Part shown: piece by piece, positions 16,772 to 28,769 of the stretch | How the letters are laid out: every line of letters starts with the position of its first letter | Numbering within the stretch: position 1 is the first letter of the stretch | Source of the DNA: Qipengyuania vulgaris | GTDB lineage: Bacteria > Pseudomonadota > Alphaproteobacteria > Sphingomonadales > Sphingomonadaceae | Length of the DNA stretch: 64,000 bases | Direction: 5' to 3' | Assembly (NCBI GenBank): GCA_000756795.1 | Contig: CCSI01000004.1 | Location: forward strand, 62,001-126,000 | The notes under the pieces: generated by a model | What the model saw: the letters and a program-made list of their open reading frames with translations, nothing else | Database searches by the model: none | Told to the model about the DNA's origin: nothing | Made by a program: the position numbers and the translations under genes

Positions 16772-16787
16772 AGCAAGGGGCGTGCCA
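16772..16787 (-). promoter_or_regulatory. Sigma-54 promoter of the psp operon
   Basis: Minus strand TGGCAC-GCCCC-TTGCT is a perfect -24/-12 element with GG and GC ten bases apart. It points into the small leader gene and pspA. The divergent gene is pspF, the matching sigma-54 activator, whose binding sites should lie in the 100 bases between promoter and pspF. Confidence 0.93.
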
Positions 16788-16887
16788 AACTTGAAAAGCG
16801 GGAGAAATCCTTAAGTTCGCGACATATGGACAAACAACCTCATGGTGGGGATTGCCAAGCCTTGGTGAAAATTCCTATATATTGGCC

Positions 16888-17913
<1,026 letters not shown>

Positions 17914-17958
17914 CGCAGCGTCTTCAATATGTCGCCCAGCTGCACTAGAGGCGCGGTC

Positions 17959-18633
17959 ATGAACGATACGCCGCCAATTCCCCTGTCCCGCCAGCTCGGT
18001 GCCGAAGCGCTGGGCAGCTTCTTCCTGTTCGCGACCGTTGTCGGCTCGGGCATCATGGGCGAGACGCTGGCGGACGGGAATATCGCAGTGGCCCTGCTCG
18101 GCAACACTATCGCGACGGGCGCCATCCTCTTCGTCCTTATCGCAGCGCTGGCGCCGGTTTCGGGCGCGCACTTCAATCCGGCGGTGACATTGGTCTTCGC
18201 TCTTCGGCGCGAGATTGCTCCTGCAGCGGCGCTCGCATTCGTGGTCGCGCAGCTGGTGGGTGGGCTGCTCGGGGTGTGGGCCGCGCATCTCATGTTCGAA
18301 GCGCCCGTGTTCCAATTCTCCGAGAACATCCGCACCGGGCAGGGGCAGTGGCTGGGCGAGGGCATCGCCACATTCGGCCTCGTCTTCACCATCCTTGGCT
18401 GCCTGCGCTCGCGACCCGACTGGGTGGCGCCGGCAGTCGGGCTCTACATTACCGCGGGCTACTGGTTCACCAGTTCTACCAGCTTCGCCAACCCCGCGAT
18501 CACTGTCGGCCGCGCCTTCACAAACAGCTTCTCGGGTATCGCGCCGGACAATGTCCTCGGCTTTATAACAGCGCAGTTTGCCGGAGCGGTCCTCGCATGG
18601 CTCGCATGTCGCTGGCTGTTTGGCGAAAAATGA
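17959..18633 (+). CDS. MIP/aquaporin family channel
   Basis: The 224-residue protein has six hydrophobic segments and two NPA boxes: HFNPAVTLVF near residue 73 and FANPAITVGRAF near 176. ATG 17959 gives a short N-terminus; the upstream frame has no good start. The arginine after the second NPA (TVGR) is the selectivity-filter position. Sequence features such as GSFFLFATVVGSGIMGE match the bacterial AqpZ/AqpS group; water, glycerol or metalloid substrate cannot be decided. Confidence 0.9.
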   Translation: MNDTPPIPLSRQLGAEALGSFFLFATVVGSGIMGETLADGNIAVALLGNTIATGAILFVLIAALAPVSGAHFNPAVTLVFALRREIAPAAALAFVVAQLVGGLLGVWAAHLMFEAPVFQFSENIRTGQGQWLGEGIATFGLVFTILGCLRSRPDWVAPAVGLYITAGYWFTSSTSFANPAITVGRAFTNSFSGIAPDNVLGFITAQFAGAVLAWLACRWLFGEK

Positions 18634-18637
18634 GCGA

Positions 18638-18666
18638 TTGCAAATTCGCAGACTCGCTCCTATATC
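18638..18666 (+). promoter_or_regulatory. Likely sigma-70 promoter of the rimP-nusA operon
   Basis: TTGCAA (18638-18643), a 17-base spacer and TATATC (18661-18666) form a good housekeeping promoter that starts right at the end of the aquaporin gene. The expected leader is about 94 bases and contains the hairpin below. Confidence 0.55.
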
Positions 18667-18681
18667 GCCCCCAATCCCGAC

Positions 18682-18747
18682 ATCGTCGCAACTTTGATGG
18701 GGCTGGCGCCGCAAGGGGCCGGCACGAAACCTCGTTGCTGCGACGAT
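18682..18747 (+). promoter_or_regulatory. Structured leader upstream of rimP
   Basis: ATCGTCGCA (18682-18690) pairs perfectly with TGCGACGAT (18739-18747), closing a 66-base structure whose interior is GC-rich with a GCAA loop. Its 3' arm ends 19 bases before the rimP ATG. It could modulate the nusA operon; no ligand or regulator is implied by the sequence. Confidence 0.45.
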
Positions 18748-18766
18748 ATGTGAAACCGGAGTATGA

Positions 18767-19324
18767 ATGGCAGATATTGACCGCTTGAACGAAGTTATCG
18801 AACCCGAAGCGCAGGCGCTGGGTTTCGAGCTCGTGCGCGTCAAGATGATGCCTTCGGAAGCCGGTGACGGCGGGCAGGCGCTGCAAATCATGGCCGAGGA
18901 CCCGGCGACGGGCCAGCTGGTCATCGAGCAGTGTGCCGCGCTCTCGCGCCGCGTTTCGGACAAGCTCGACGAGCTGGAAGAGCAGGGCGAGGTGCTTGTG
19001 CCCGGCGCCTATCACCTTGAGGTTTCCAGCCCCGGCATCGACCGCCCGCTGACCCGCGCGAAGGATTTCGAGAACTGGGCTGGTTACGAAGCGAAGGTTT
19101 CGCTGACCGAGAAGGTCCACGGTAATCGGAACCTCAAAGGCGAACTCAAGGGACTTGATGGCGACATGGTCACCATCGAAGACCATAAGGCCGGCGAGGT
19201 TTCCTTCCCCCGCAATCTCATTCATTCGGCGAAGCTCGTCTTGACCGACGAACTGATTGCCGCCACCCAGCCGCTCGACACGAGCGGTGCCGACGACATC
19301 GAAGAAGAAAAGGCAGACGACTGA
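18767..19324 (+). CDS. rimP: Ribosome maturation factor RimP
   Basis: A 185-residue RimP needed for late 30S assembly. The family segments GFELVRVKMM near the N-terminus, SRRVSDKLDE and VSSPGIDRPLTRAKDFENWAGYEAKV are present, followed by the SH3-like C-terminal domain and an acidic tail. It is the first gene of the rimP-nusA-ylxR-infB operon, and its TGA overlaps the nusA ATG (TGATG). Confidence 0.96.
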   Translation: MADIDRLNEVIEPEAQALGFELVRVKMMPSEAGDGGQALQIMAEDPATGQLVIEQCAALSRRVSDKLDELEEQGEVLVPGAYHLEVSSPGIDRPLTRAKDFENWAGYEAKVSLTEKVHGNRNLKGELKGLDGDMVTIEDHKAGEVSFPRNLIHSAKLVLTDELIAATQPLDTSGADDIEEEKADD

Positions 19325-20985
19325 TGGCCAGTGCCATTTCCGCCAACAAGGCTGAACTCCTTGCAATCGCGAACGCGGTCGCATCGGAAAAGATGATCGA
19401 CAAATCCATCGTAATCGAAGCGATGGAAGAGGCGATCCAGAAGTCCGCCCGCAACCGCTACGGTGCGGAGAACGACATCCGCGCGAAGCTCGACCCGCAG
19501 ACCGGCGACCTTCGCCTGTGGCGCGTCGTCGAGGTCGTCGAAGAGGTCGAGGACTATTTCAAGCAGGTCGACCTGAAGGCCGCGCAGAAGCTCGAAGCTG
19601 ATGCGAAGATAGGCGACTTCATCGTCGATCCGCTGCCCCCGGTCGATCTCGGCCGCATCGACGCACAGTCGGCCAAGCAGGTCATCTTCCAGAAGGTCCG
19701 CGATGCCGAGCGTGAACGCCAGTTCAACGAATTCCAGGACCGTGCAGGCGAAGTCATCACCGGCGTCATCAAGTCGGTCGAATTCGGTCACGTGATCGTC
19801 AACCTTGGCCGCGCCGAGGGCGTTATCCGCCGCGACCAGCAGATCCCGCGCGAAGCTGCCCGTGTCGGCGAGCGTGTCCGCGCGCTCATCACCAAGGTCG
19901 AGCGTAACAATCGCGGTCCGCAGATCTTCCTTTCCCGCGCGCATCCCGACTTCATGAAGAAGCTGTTCGCGCAGGAAGTTCCCGAAATCTACGACGGCAT
20001 TATCGAAATCAAGGCCGCCGCCCGCGACCCGGGCAGCCGCGCCAAGATTGGCGTCATCAGCCACGACAGCAGCATCGACCCCGTGGGCGCCTGCGTCGGC
20101 ATGAAGGGTAGCCGCGTCCAGGCTGTCGTGCAGGAACTGCAGGGCGAGAAGATCGACATCATTCCCTGGTCGGAAGATGGCGCGACCTTCATCGTGAATG
20201 CGCTCCAGCCCGCCACCGTCAGCCGCGTCGTTCTCGACGAGGAAGATGGCCGCATCGAAGTCGTCGTTCCCGACGACCAGCTGTCGCTCGCCATCGGTCG
20301 CCGCGGCCAGAACGTGCGCCTCGCCAGCCAGCTGACCGGCAACCAGATCGACATCATGACCGAGGAAGAAGCCTCGGAGAAGCGCCAGAAGGAATTTGCC
20401 GAGCGCTCGAAGATGTTCGAAGAGGAGCTCGACGTCGACGAAACGCTCTCGCAGCTGCTCGTCGCCGAAGGCTTCGCCGAGCTCGAGGAAGTCGCCTATG
20501 TCGAGCTGGAAGAGCTCGCCAGCATCGAAGGCTTCGACGAGGAGCTGGCCGAAGAACTCCAGAGCCGTGCACAGGAAGCGCTCGACCGCCAGGAAGCTGC
20601 GCATCGGGAAGTGCGTAAGGAACTGGGTGTCGAAGACGCTCTGGCAGAACTGCCGCACATGACCGAAGCGATGCTCGTCACGCTTGGCAAGGCAGGTCTC
20701 AAGACGCTGGACGATGTGGCCGACCTCGCCACCGACGAACTCATCGCCAAGAAGCGCGAAGCACCGCGTCGCCGCAACAATGCCGACGGCCCGCCGATGC
20801 GCCGCGATCGTCCGCAGCGCGAGCAGGACAAGGGCGGCGTGCTTGGTGAGTATGGCCTCACCGAAGAGCAGGGCAACGAGATCATCATGGCTGCCCGCGC
20901 GCACTGGTTTGAAGATGAAGGCGAGGCGGCTCCGGCTGCTTCGGCAGACACTCAGGAGGCCGCCGATGCGGACTCCACACAATGA
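19324..20985 (+). CDS. nusA: Transcription termination/antitermination protein NusA
   Basis: The 553-residue protein shows the N-terminal RNA-polymerase-binding domain, the S1 domain (GEVITGVIKSVEFGHVIVNLG), two KH domains with GMKGSRVQAVVQEL and IGRRGQNVRLASQL, and a C-terminal helical repeat region (LLVAEGFAELEEVAYVEL, then LGKAGLKTLDDVADL). A basic stretch and acidic tail end it. It overlaps the next gene by 20 bases. Confidence 0.97.
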   Translation: MASAISANKAELLAIANAVASEKMIDKSIVIEAMEEAIQKSARNRYGAENDIRAKLDPQTGDLRLWRVVEVVEEVEDYFKQVDLKAAQKLEADAKIGDFIVDPLPPVDLGRIDAQSAKQVIFQKVRDAERERQFNEFQDRAGEVITGVIKSVEFGHVIVNLGRAEGVIRRDQQIPREAARVGERVRALITKVERNNRGPQIFLSRAHPDFMKKLFAQEVPEIYDGIIEIKAAARDPGSRAKIGVISHDSSIDPVGACVGMKGSRVQAVVQELQGEKIDIIPWSEDGATFIVNALQPATVSRVVLDEEDGRIEVVVPDDQLSLAIGRRGQNVRLASQLTGNQIDIMTEEEASEKRQKEFAERSKMFEEELDVDETLSQLLVAEGFAELEEVAYVELEELASIEGFDEELAEELQSRAQEALDRQEAAHREVRKELGVEDALAELPHMTEAMLVTLGKAGLKTLDDVADLATDELIAKKREAPRRRNNADGPPMRRDRPQREQDKGGVLGEYGLTEEQGNEIIMAARAHWFEDEGEAAPAASADTQEAADADSTQ

Positions 20986-21694
20986 GCGCCTAAGCCCCGA
21001 CATCGCTGAAGCCCCCAAGGCACGGAAAGCTTCCGAGCCCGAACGGCGCTGCATCCTTACCGGAGAGACGGACTCGCGTGATGCGCTGGTCCGCCTCGCC
21101 GCGTCACCCTCCGGCCTCGTCCTGCCCGATGCGCAGGAAAAGGCGGCGGGACGTGGCGCTTGGGTCTGCTCCTCGCGCGCTGCAATCGAGGAAGCGCAGG
21201 GCAATGGGAAGCTGAAGGCGGGCCTCTCGCGCGCTTTCAAGACCGGCGACCTCGAAATCCCTGAAGAGCTGCCCCAGAAAATCGAAGATGCACTCAAACG
21301 CGTGTTTCTTGATCGGCTGGGTCTCGAAATGCGCGTCGGAGCCCTTATCTTGGGAACGCAGCGCATTGCCGAAACGGCCCGCATGGGCGGCATCTCGGCC
21401 CTGTTCCATGCCAGCGATGCCAGCGAGGACGGGCGCAAGAAGCTTGACCAGGCATGGCGCGTAGGTCGCGAGGCGGAGGGTAGCGGAGAGCGCGGCTGGA
21501 CGCTCCCACTGGACCGCGACGCTCTGTCTGTGGCATTGGGCCGCGACAACGTGGTCCATCTGGGCCTCGCCAACGATGCGGCAGCCGCTCGGGTGATGAA
21601 ACCCTTGAAGCGGCTGATGCATTATCTGGGGCACGAAATCCCTGACGAATTCGGGCGCGTTCTTGCGCGCCGCAACGACGATACAACTGATTGA
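20966..21694 (+). CDS. YlxR-domain (DUF448) RNA-binding protein
   Basis: The start is ATG 20966, with AGGAG before it, inside the 3' end of nusA; the 242-residue product begins MRTPHNERLSPD. The YlxR motif RRCILTGETDSRDALVRLA, then GRGAWVC, covers about residues 26-75. The rest (KVGALILGTQRI-like RVGALILGTQ) resembles an L7Ae-type RNA-binding fold. Such fusions are usual in alphaproteobacteria between nusA and infB. Role in RNA metabolism is inferred from family and context. Confidence 0.9.
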   Translation: MRTPHNERLSPDIAEAPKARKASEPERRCILTGETDSRDALVRLAASPSGLVLPDAQEKAAGRGAWVCSSRAAIEEAQGNGKLKAGLSRAFKTGDLEIPEELPQKIEDALKRVFLDRLGLEMRVGALILGTQRIAETARMGGISALFHASDASEDGRKKLDQAWRVGREAEGSGERGWTLPLDRDALSVALGRDNVVHLGLANDAAAARVMKPLKRLMHYLGHEIPDEFGRVLARRNDDTTD

Positions 21695-21716
21695 ACGCGA
21701 AGAGAAACGAGCAAGA

Positions 21717-24236
<2,520 letters not shown>

Positions 24237-24250
24237 TTGGAGACGGGTGA

Positions 24251-24682
24251 ATGGCCAGGATTTACGAAGGTCAGCGCTCGCCCTCTGCCGTCCTTATGGG
24301 TTCGGAGTTCGTCTCTTTCGATGAGGAAAGGGGCGAACTCACTACCCGTTTCACCCCTCCGCCAAGCTTCGCCTCTCCACGTGGCGCGGTGCAGGGCGGG
24401 CTGATTGCGGGCTTTCTCGATGAAGTCATGGGCGGCGCCTTGCTCGCGGTGACGCAGGCGCAGTTTGGCGACGAGGGCATTCGCCTGCCGCTCAATCTCG
24501 ACATGAACCTGACCTTCCTGCGCATGGTACCGCTCGAAACCATCACGGCCAAGGGCCGCGTGGTGAAAGCGGGCAAGCGCGTGGCCTATCTCGAGGGCGA
24601 ATTGCTCGACAGCGAGGGAAATGTGCTCGCCCGTGCAACATCGACCGCGCTGCCTACACCAATGCCGGATGGCATGGCATGA
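24251..24682 (+). CDS. PaaI-type hotdog thioesterase, first of a tandem pair
   Basis: A 143-residue hotdog protein with GAVQGGLIAGFLDEVMGGALL, the PaaI active-site helix (catalytic Asp/Glu after the QGG turn), and the final strand RATSTALPTP. It should hydrolyse acyl-CoA thioesters; the substrate is unknown. The next gene is a diverged duplicate and starts inside its stop codon (ATGA). The pair sits between infB and rbfA, unlike the usual gene order. Confidence 0.87.
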   Translation: MARIYEGQRSPSAVLMGSEFVSFDEERGELTTRFTPPPSFASPRGAVQGGLIAGFLDEVMGGALLAVTQAQFGDEGIRLPLNLDMNLTFLRMVPLETITAKGRVVKAGKRVAYLEGELLDSEGNVLARATSTALPTPMPDGMA

Positions 24683-25092
24683 TCGAGAGGCCGCACAACG
24701 CAGATGCCGCGCATGCGGAGTTGATGGGTGTCGAGTTCGAGCAGTTCGACGAGGAGCGTGAGGAAATCACCCTGCGCTTCACCGCTCCCGACAGCTTCAT
24801 CACACCTCGCGGGACGGTTCAGGGTGGGCTTGTGGCGGGCTTTCTCGACGAAGTGATGGGCTGGGCGCATGTCTGGGCCACCAAGCACGAGGAGGCGCCG
24901 CTCAATCTCGACATCAACATGACGCTGCTGCGTCCGGTCATGGCCGGGCCGCTTGTGGGCAAGGGCCGCGTCATCCGGCGCGGGCGGCGTGTGATTTTCC
25001 TCGAAGGCGAATTATTCGACGAGAACGGCAACCTGCTTGCCCGTTCGACAAGCACGGCCATCCCGACACCGCGTCCGGGCAGCGAGAAATGA
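24679..25092 (+). CDS. PaaI-type hotdog thioesterase, second of a tandem pair
   Basis: The 137-residue product mirrors its neighbour: LMGVEFEQFDEEREEITLRF, GTVQGGLVAGFLDEVMGWAH and RSTSTAIPTPRPG. The shared segments show a tandem duplication, and the differences around the pocket (WAHVWATKHEEA against GALLAVTQAQF) suggest different substrates or a heteromer. It overlaps both neighbours by ATGA. Confidence 0.87.
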   Translation: MIERPHNADAAHAELMGVEFEQFDEEREEITLRFTAPDSFITPRGTVQGGLVAGFLDEVMGWAHVWATKHEEAPLNLDINMTLLRPVMAGPLVGKGRVIRRGRRVIFLEGELFDENGNLLARSTSTAIPTPRPGSEK

Positions 25093-25634
25093 CGACACGG
25101 CTCGCCCTGCTGGGCAGCATCAATATCGGCGGCAACCGTATCAAGATGGCCGACTTGCGCGAACGGTTGGCGAAGCGCGGTTTCGGCAAGGTCGAAACGG
25201 TCGCGGCCAGCGGCAATGTCATTTTCGCGAGCGACGAAGCCGACGACGAACTGGCTGATCGCATCGCTTCGCTCATCGAAGACGAGTTCGGCATCAGTGG
25301 TTTTGCCGTCGTTCGGTCGATGGGCGAGGTGCGCTCGGCCATCGAGGACAATCCCTTTCACGGCGATGGATCGGACAAGATGGTCCATACGATCTTCCTA
25401 CGCCAAGCTCCCGTCGAAGGCGGCTTCGAGGCGCTTCTGCAGGCGCACCGTGACCGCGGCGCCGAACGCCTCGCATTGGGTGATCGTGTGCTCTATCTCG
25501 ACTATGTCCACGGCGTGGGCGTATCGGACCTCACCGGACGGTTCATCGAAAAGCGCCTCGGCTGCCGGGGCACCGCGCGGAACATGGCCTCGCTCAAACG
25601 CATTCTGGCAAAAATGGAAGAATTCGCCGGTTAG
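25089..25634 (+). CDS. DUF1697 family protein
   Basis: The 181-residue protein begins MTTRLALLGSINIGGNRIKM and has the DUF1697 features GFGKVETVAASGNVIFAS and the C-terminal GTARNMASLKRIL (usual family form: RNWNTVxKL). The molecular function of the family is not established. It is coupled to the thioesterase pair by an ATGA overlap, so the three form a unit after infB. Confidence 0.9.
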   Translation: MTTRLALLGSINIGGNRIKMADLRERLAKRGFGKVETVAASGNVIFASDEADDELADRIASLIEDEFGISGFAVVRSMGEVRSAIEDNPFHGDGSDKMVHTIFLRQAPVEGGFEALLQAHRDRGAERLALGDRVLYLDYVHGVGVSDLTGRFIEKRLGCRGTARNMASLKRILAKMEEFAG

Positions 25635-25699
25635 TGCTGGCCTGTCCTGCGTAAATGTCGAGCAGGTAACTGAAAGCTAACAGGTTTAGCCTTAGAACC

Positions 25700-25717
25700 C
25701 CTCCGAAGAAGTGGAGG
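25700..25717 (+). promoter_or_regulatory. Hairpin that covers the ribosome-binding site of the next gene
   Basis: CCTCC (25700-25704) can pair with GGAGG (25713-25717), the only ribosome site before GTG 25726, with an 8-base loop. Five GC-rich pairs could lower translation unless opened by heat, a helicase or another RNA. Confidence 0.4.
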
Positions 25718-25725
25718 AATTTACA

Positions 25726-25944
25726 GTGCAGGATGATGACCCGACTGTCGGCAAGGCCATCTGGAGACGGCTCAGCACAAACGCGCGTGAAGAGTGGCCG
25801 AATGCCAAGCGTAATTTCATTCAGGAGGAGGTCGATCACCAGCTTCTGGAGGTGGGCATTCCGTGGTTCGGTTCGTTCAAGGCGACCCGCTATTATTTCC
25901 TCGGTCTTTTCGTGTTCATGGCGTTCTGCGTCATCCTGATATAA
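25726..25944 (+). CDS. Small hypothetical protein with C-terminal membrane helix
   Basis: A 72-residue product read from GTG 25726 (GGAGG 8 bases upstream). The N-terminal two thirds are charged (WRRLSTNAREEWPNAKRNF) and the C-terminus is a membrane helix (YYFLGLFVFMAFCVIL), so it is a tail-anchored-like inner-membrane protein. An upstream in-frame GTG at 25711 lacks a ribosome site. No family recognised. It lies alone between DUF1697 and rbfA. Confidence 0.7.
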   Translation: MQDDDPTVGKAIWRRLSTNAREEWPNAKRNFIQEEVDHQLLEVGIPWFGSFKATRYYFLGLFVFMAFCVILI

Positions 25945-26000
25945 ACCGTCAGGCGCTACTGCGCTTGCGTAGGTGACTACTTGCCGCCTATGGGCGCGCG

Positions 26001-26402
26001 ATGGCAAAGCACCAGCAATCGACCCCCGAACAGCAATCGGTCCGCGTCCTCAAGGTGGGCGAGCGGGTGCGGCATATCCTGTCCGAACTGCTCGCGCGCG
26101 GCGAGGCGCATGACGATACGCTGCGTGCGTCGAACATCTCCGTCACCGAGGTGCGGATGACGCCCGACCTGCGCAACGCCAAGGCCTATGTGAAGCCGCT
26201 CCTGGGGCAGGACGAGGCGGCCGTGCTCAAGGCGCTGCGCACCAACACGGCATTCTTCCAGAAGGAAGTCGCCAAGCGGCTGGGCCTGAAATTCGCGCCC
26301 AAGCTCGCCTTCCAGCCCGACGAGAGCTTTGACGAGGCGGACCGTATCGAGCAGCTTCTCTCCGACCCCAAGGTCGCGCGCGACCTCGAGGACGAAGACT
26401 AG
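26001..26402 (+). CDS. rbfA: Ribosome-binding factor A
   Basis: The 133-residue KH-fold protein begins after a short Gln-rich tail with [20 protein letters not shown] and has the family core [12 protein letters not shown] and [20 protein letters not shown]. It acts in 16S rRNA 5' maturation on the 30S particle. Normally next to infB and truB, here it is separated from both; its stop is 3 bases from the convergent abgT-like gene. Confidence 0.96.
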   Translation: MAKHQQSTPEQQSVRVLKVGERVRHILSELLARGEAHDDTLRASNISVTEVRMTPDLRNAKAYVKPLLGQDEAAVLKALRTNTAFFQKEVAKRLGLKFAPKLAFQPDESFDEADRIEQLLSDPKVARDLEDED

Positions 26403-26405
26403 GAC

Positions 26406-28058
26406 TTACTGCGCAATCGCAGGCGCGGCCATTTCGGGCAGGGCGTAGCCCACCGGTGCGTCCGGCCCCAACGGGATGCCGAGATAGAACCACAGCACGA
26501 TCAGCACCGTGCCCGAGATGAGCAGCCACACCGAATAGGGCAGCATCATCGCGGTCAGGCTGCCGAGCCCGAAATCCTTCTGCCAGCGCTGCGCGAAGAC
26601 GAGGATGAGCGGGAAGTAGACCATGAGCGGCGTGATGATGTTGGTCGCGCTGTCACCCACGCGGTAGGCAGCGGTCGCGCCTTCCGGGCTGATGCCGAGC
26701 AGCATGAGCATCGGCACGAGGATGGGGGCAAGCAGCGCCCACTTGGCCGATGCCGAGCCGACGAAAAGGTTCAGCAGCGCTGCAAACAGCACCATCAGGC
26801 CGAGCACGATGGGCAGCGGCAGGCCGGTGCTCTCGATACCCGCGGCGCCATGGACGGCGGTGATGAGGCCAAGGTTCGACCAGTTGAACATTTCGACGAA
26901 ATGCGCGGCGGCAAAGGCGAGGACGAGGTAATAGCCCATGTCCTTCATGCTCTCGGCCATCATGTTCACGAGGTCGCGGTGGTCCTTGATGGTGCCCGCC
27001 GCGCGGCCATAGGCCCAGCCGGTCAGAAGGAAGAGCAGGAAGAAGCCGGCAACGAGGCTGCGATAGAGCGGGGCGAGCTGCGTGTGGATGGAGCAATCGG
27101 CAATCGCCGAGCCGTCCTCTGCAAGGCATGCGGCCTCATCGACCAGCGGGGTGCCGGGGGCGAAGACCATCACCAGCCACAGCGCGACCACGCCCAACGC
27201 GGCAAGGCCCGCTGCACGCAGGCCCTTGGAGGCTGCGGCATCGTCGATTTCGGCCGGGTCGGGGCTGGTGTCCGAAGCGTCGACACCGGCGGTTGCACCG
27301 CCCTTCCACGGGCCGAGGCGCGGCTCGATGACCTTGTCGGTGACATACCAGATGATGGGCAGGAACAGGAAGGTCATCGCGCTGATGAAGTACCAGTTGC
27401 CCGCGATATTGGCGGTCCATGTGGGGTCGATTGCGCTCGCGCCCACGGCTTCCTCGGTAATCCCGAACAACAGCGCGTCGAGCTGGCCGGGCGAGATATT
27501 GGCCGAGAAGCCACCCGATACGCCCGCAAATGCGGCTGCGATGCCGGCAAGCGGATGGCGTCCGGCGGCAGCGAACAATATGCCTGCGAGCGGGATAAGG
27601 ACGACATAGCCTGCGTCCGCTGCGTGGTTGCCGAGCATGGCGACCAGCGCGACTACGGGGGTGAGGAGCGATGTGGGCGCAGCTTTCACTGCCTTCGACA
27701 TGCCGGCAGCAAAGAAACCCGAACGCTCGGCAACACCGGCGCCGAGCATCACCACCAGCACATAGCCGAGCGGATGGAAGTGAGTGAAGGTCGCAGGCAT
27801 CTCGACCCACAGGCGCTGGATATTTTCGGGTGACAGCAGGCTGACCGCTTCGATGACGAGCGCACCGCCGGTGCTCTCGTCGAGCGCAGTCGGGTGCAGG
27901 GCGGACACACCGGTCATCGATGCGATGACCGAAATCACCACCAGAGCGATAATCAGGTAGAAGAAGATGAAGACCGGGTCGGGCAGCTTGTTGCCCGTCC
28001 TTTCCACCCAGCCGAGGATGCCGGTCTGCGTGCTTGCTGCGGTTTGCGCTTCTGCCAT
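26406..28058 (-). CDS. AbgT family transporter
   Basis: The 550-residue protein has the AbgT signature: N-terminal ERTGNKLPDPVFIFFYLII, then GVAERSGFFAAGMSKAVK, NHAADAGYVVLIPLAG, and the C-terminal SASAKWALLAPILVPMLM and RVGDSATNIITPLMVYF. About 11-12 membrane segments are present. The family imports p-aminobenzoyl-glutamate or exports sulfonamides by proton motive force. It lies on the opposite strand inside the rbfA-truB region, so it interrupts an ancestral order. Confidence 0.93.
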   Translation of the reverse strand: MAEAQTAASTQTGILGWVERTGNKLPDPVFIFFYLIIALVVISVIASMTGVSALHPTALDESTGGALVIEAVSLLSPENIQRLWVEMPATFTHFHPLGYVLVVMLGAGVAERSGFFAAGMSKAVKAAPTSLLTPVVALVAMLGNHAADAGYVVLIPLAGILFAAAGRHPLAGIAAAFAGVSGGFSANISPGQLDALLFGITEEAVGASAIDPTWTANIAGNWYFISAMTFLFLPIIWYVTDKVIEPRLGPWKGGATAGVDASDTSPDPAEIDDAAASKGLRAAGLAALGVVALWLVMVFAPGTPLVDEAACLAEDGSAIADCSIHTQLAPLYRSLVAGFFLLFLLTGWAYGRAAGTIKDHRDLVNMMAESMKDMGYYLVLAFAAAHFVEMFNWSNLGLITAVHGAAGIESTGLPLPIVLGLMVLFAALLNLFVGSASAKWALLAPILVPMLMLLGISPEGATAAYRVGDSATNIITPLMVYFPLILVFAQRWQKDFGLGSLTAMMLPYSVWLLISGTVLIVLWFYLGIPLGPDAPVGYALPEMAAPAIAQ

Positions 28059-28152
28059 CTTTCGTCCCTGTAATGCGTCTGTCGGGGCGTCATCCCCAAT
28101 CCTGTCTGTCGCCCTGCTTAACAGCCCTGCCGCTTGAGGCTAGTCCTGCGGT

Positions 28153-28731
28153 ATGGCCAAGCTCTATTTCTATTATGCCAGCATGAATGCGGGGAAGAGC
28201 TCGACGCTGCTCCAGACCGCGTTCAACTATGGCGAGCGCGGGATGAAGGTCTCGCTATGGACCGCCGCGCTGGACGACCGGCCCGGTTTCGGCGCGATTT
28301 CGAGCCGCATCGGCCTTGCCAGCGATGCGCATCGCTACGAGGCCGACACCGATATCGAGGCGCGCGTGCTGGAAGAGCACAAGGAAACCGAGCTCGCCTG
28401 CGTGCTGGTGGACGAGGCACAGTTCCTGACGAAAGAACAGGTGTGGGGGCTCGCGCGGCTGGCCGACGAGGCTGGTATTCCCGTTCTCTGCTACGGCCTG
28501 CGCACCGATTTCCAGGGCGAGCTCTTCCCCGGCTCGGCAGCATTGCTGGGGATTGCCGATGCGCTGGTCGAGATGAAGGCAGTGTGCGACTGCGGGCGCA
28601 AGGCGACGATGAACCTGCGCGTCGATGCGAACGGCAAGGCGGTAAGCGAAGGCGCGCAGACCGAAATCGGCGGCAACGACCGCTATGTCGCCATGTGCCG
28701 CAGGCATTTCAGCGAGGCGCTGGAGGGTTAG
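28153..28731 (+). CDS. tdk: Thymidine kinase (type II)
   Basis: A 192-residue thymidine kinase: P-loop MNAGKSS at residues 11-17, the DEAQF motif in LVDEAQFLTKEQV, lasso region, and zinc cysteines in VCDCGRKA and near the C-terminus (MCRRHF). It phosphorylates thymidine for salvage. ATG 28153 is used. The gene starts 94 bases from the divergent AbgT gene. Confidence 0.95.
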   Translation: MAKLYFYYASMNAGKSSTLLQTAFNYGERGMKVSLWTAALDDRPGFGAISSRIGLASDAHRYEADTDIEARVLEEHKETELACVLVDEAQFLTKEQVWGLARLADEAGIPVLCYGLRTDFQGELFPGSAALLGIADALVEMKAVCDCGRKATMNLRVDANGKAVSEGAQTEIGGNDRYVAMCRRHFSEALEG

Positions 28732-28769
28732 GGGATGCGCCGAGGCCTTGCCCTCCCTACATAGCCGCC

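Noticed and set aside
19222-21573. 783-codon minus-strand open frame over nusA
   Set aside because: Antisense shadow; no ribosome site or domain.
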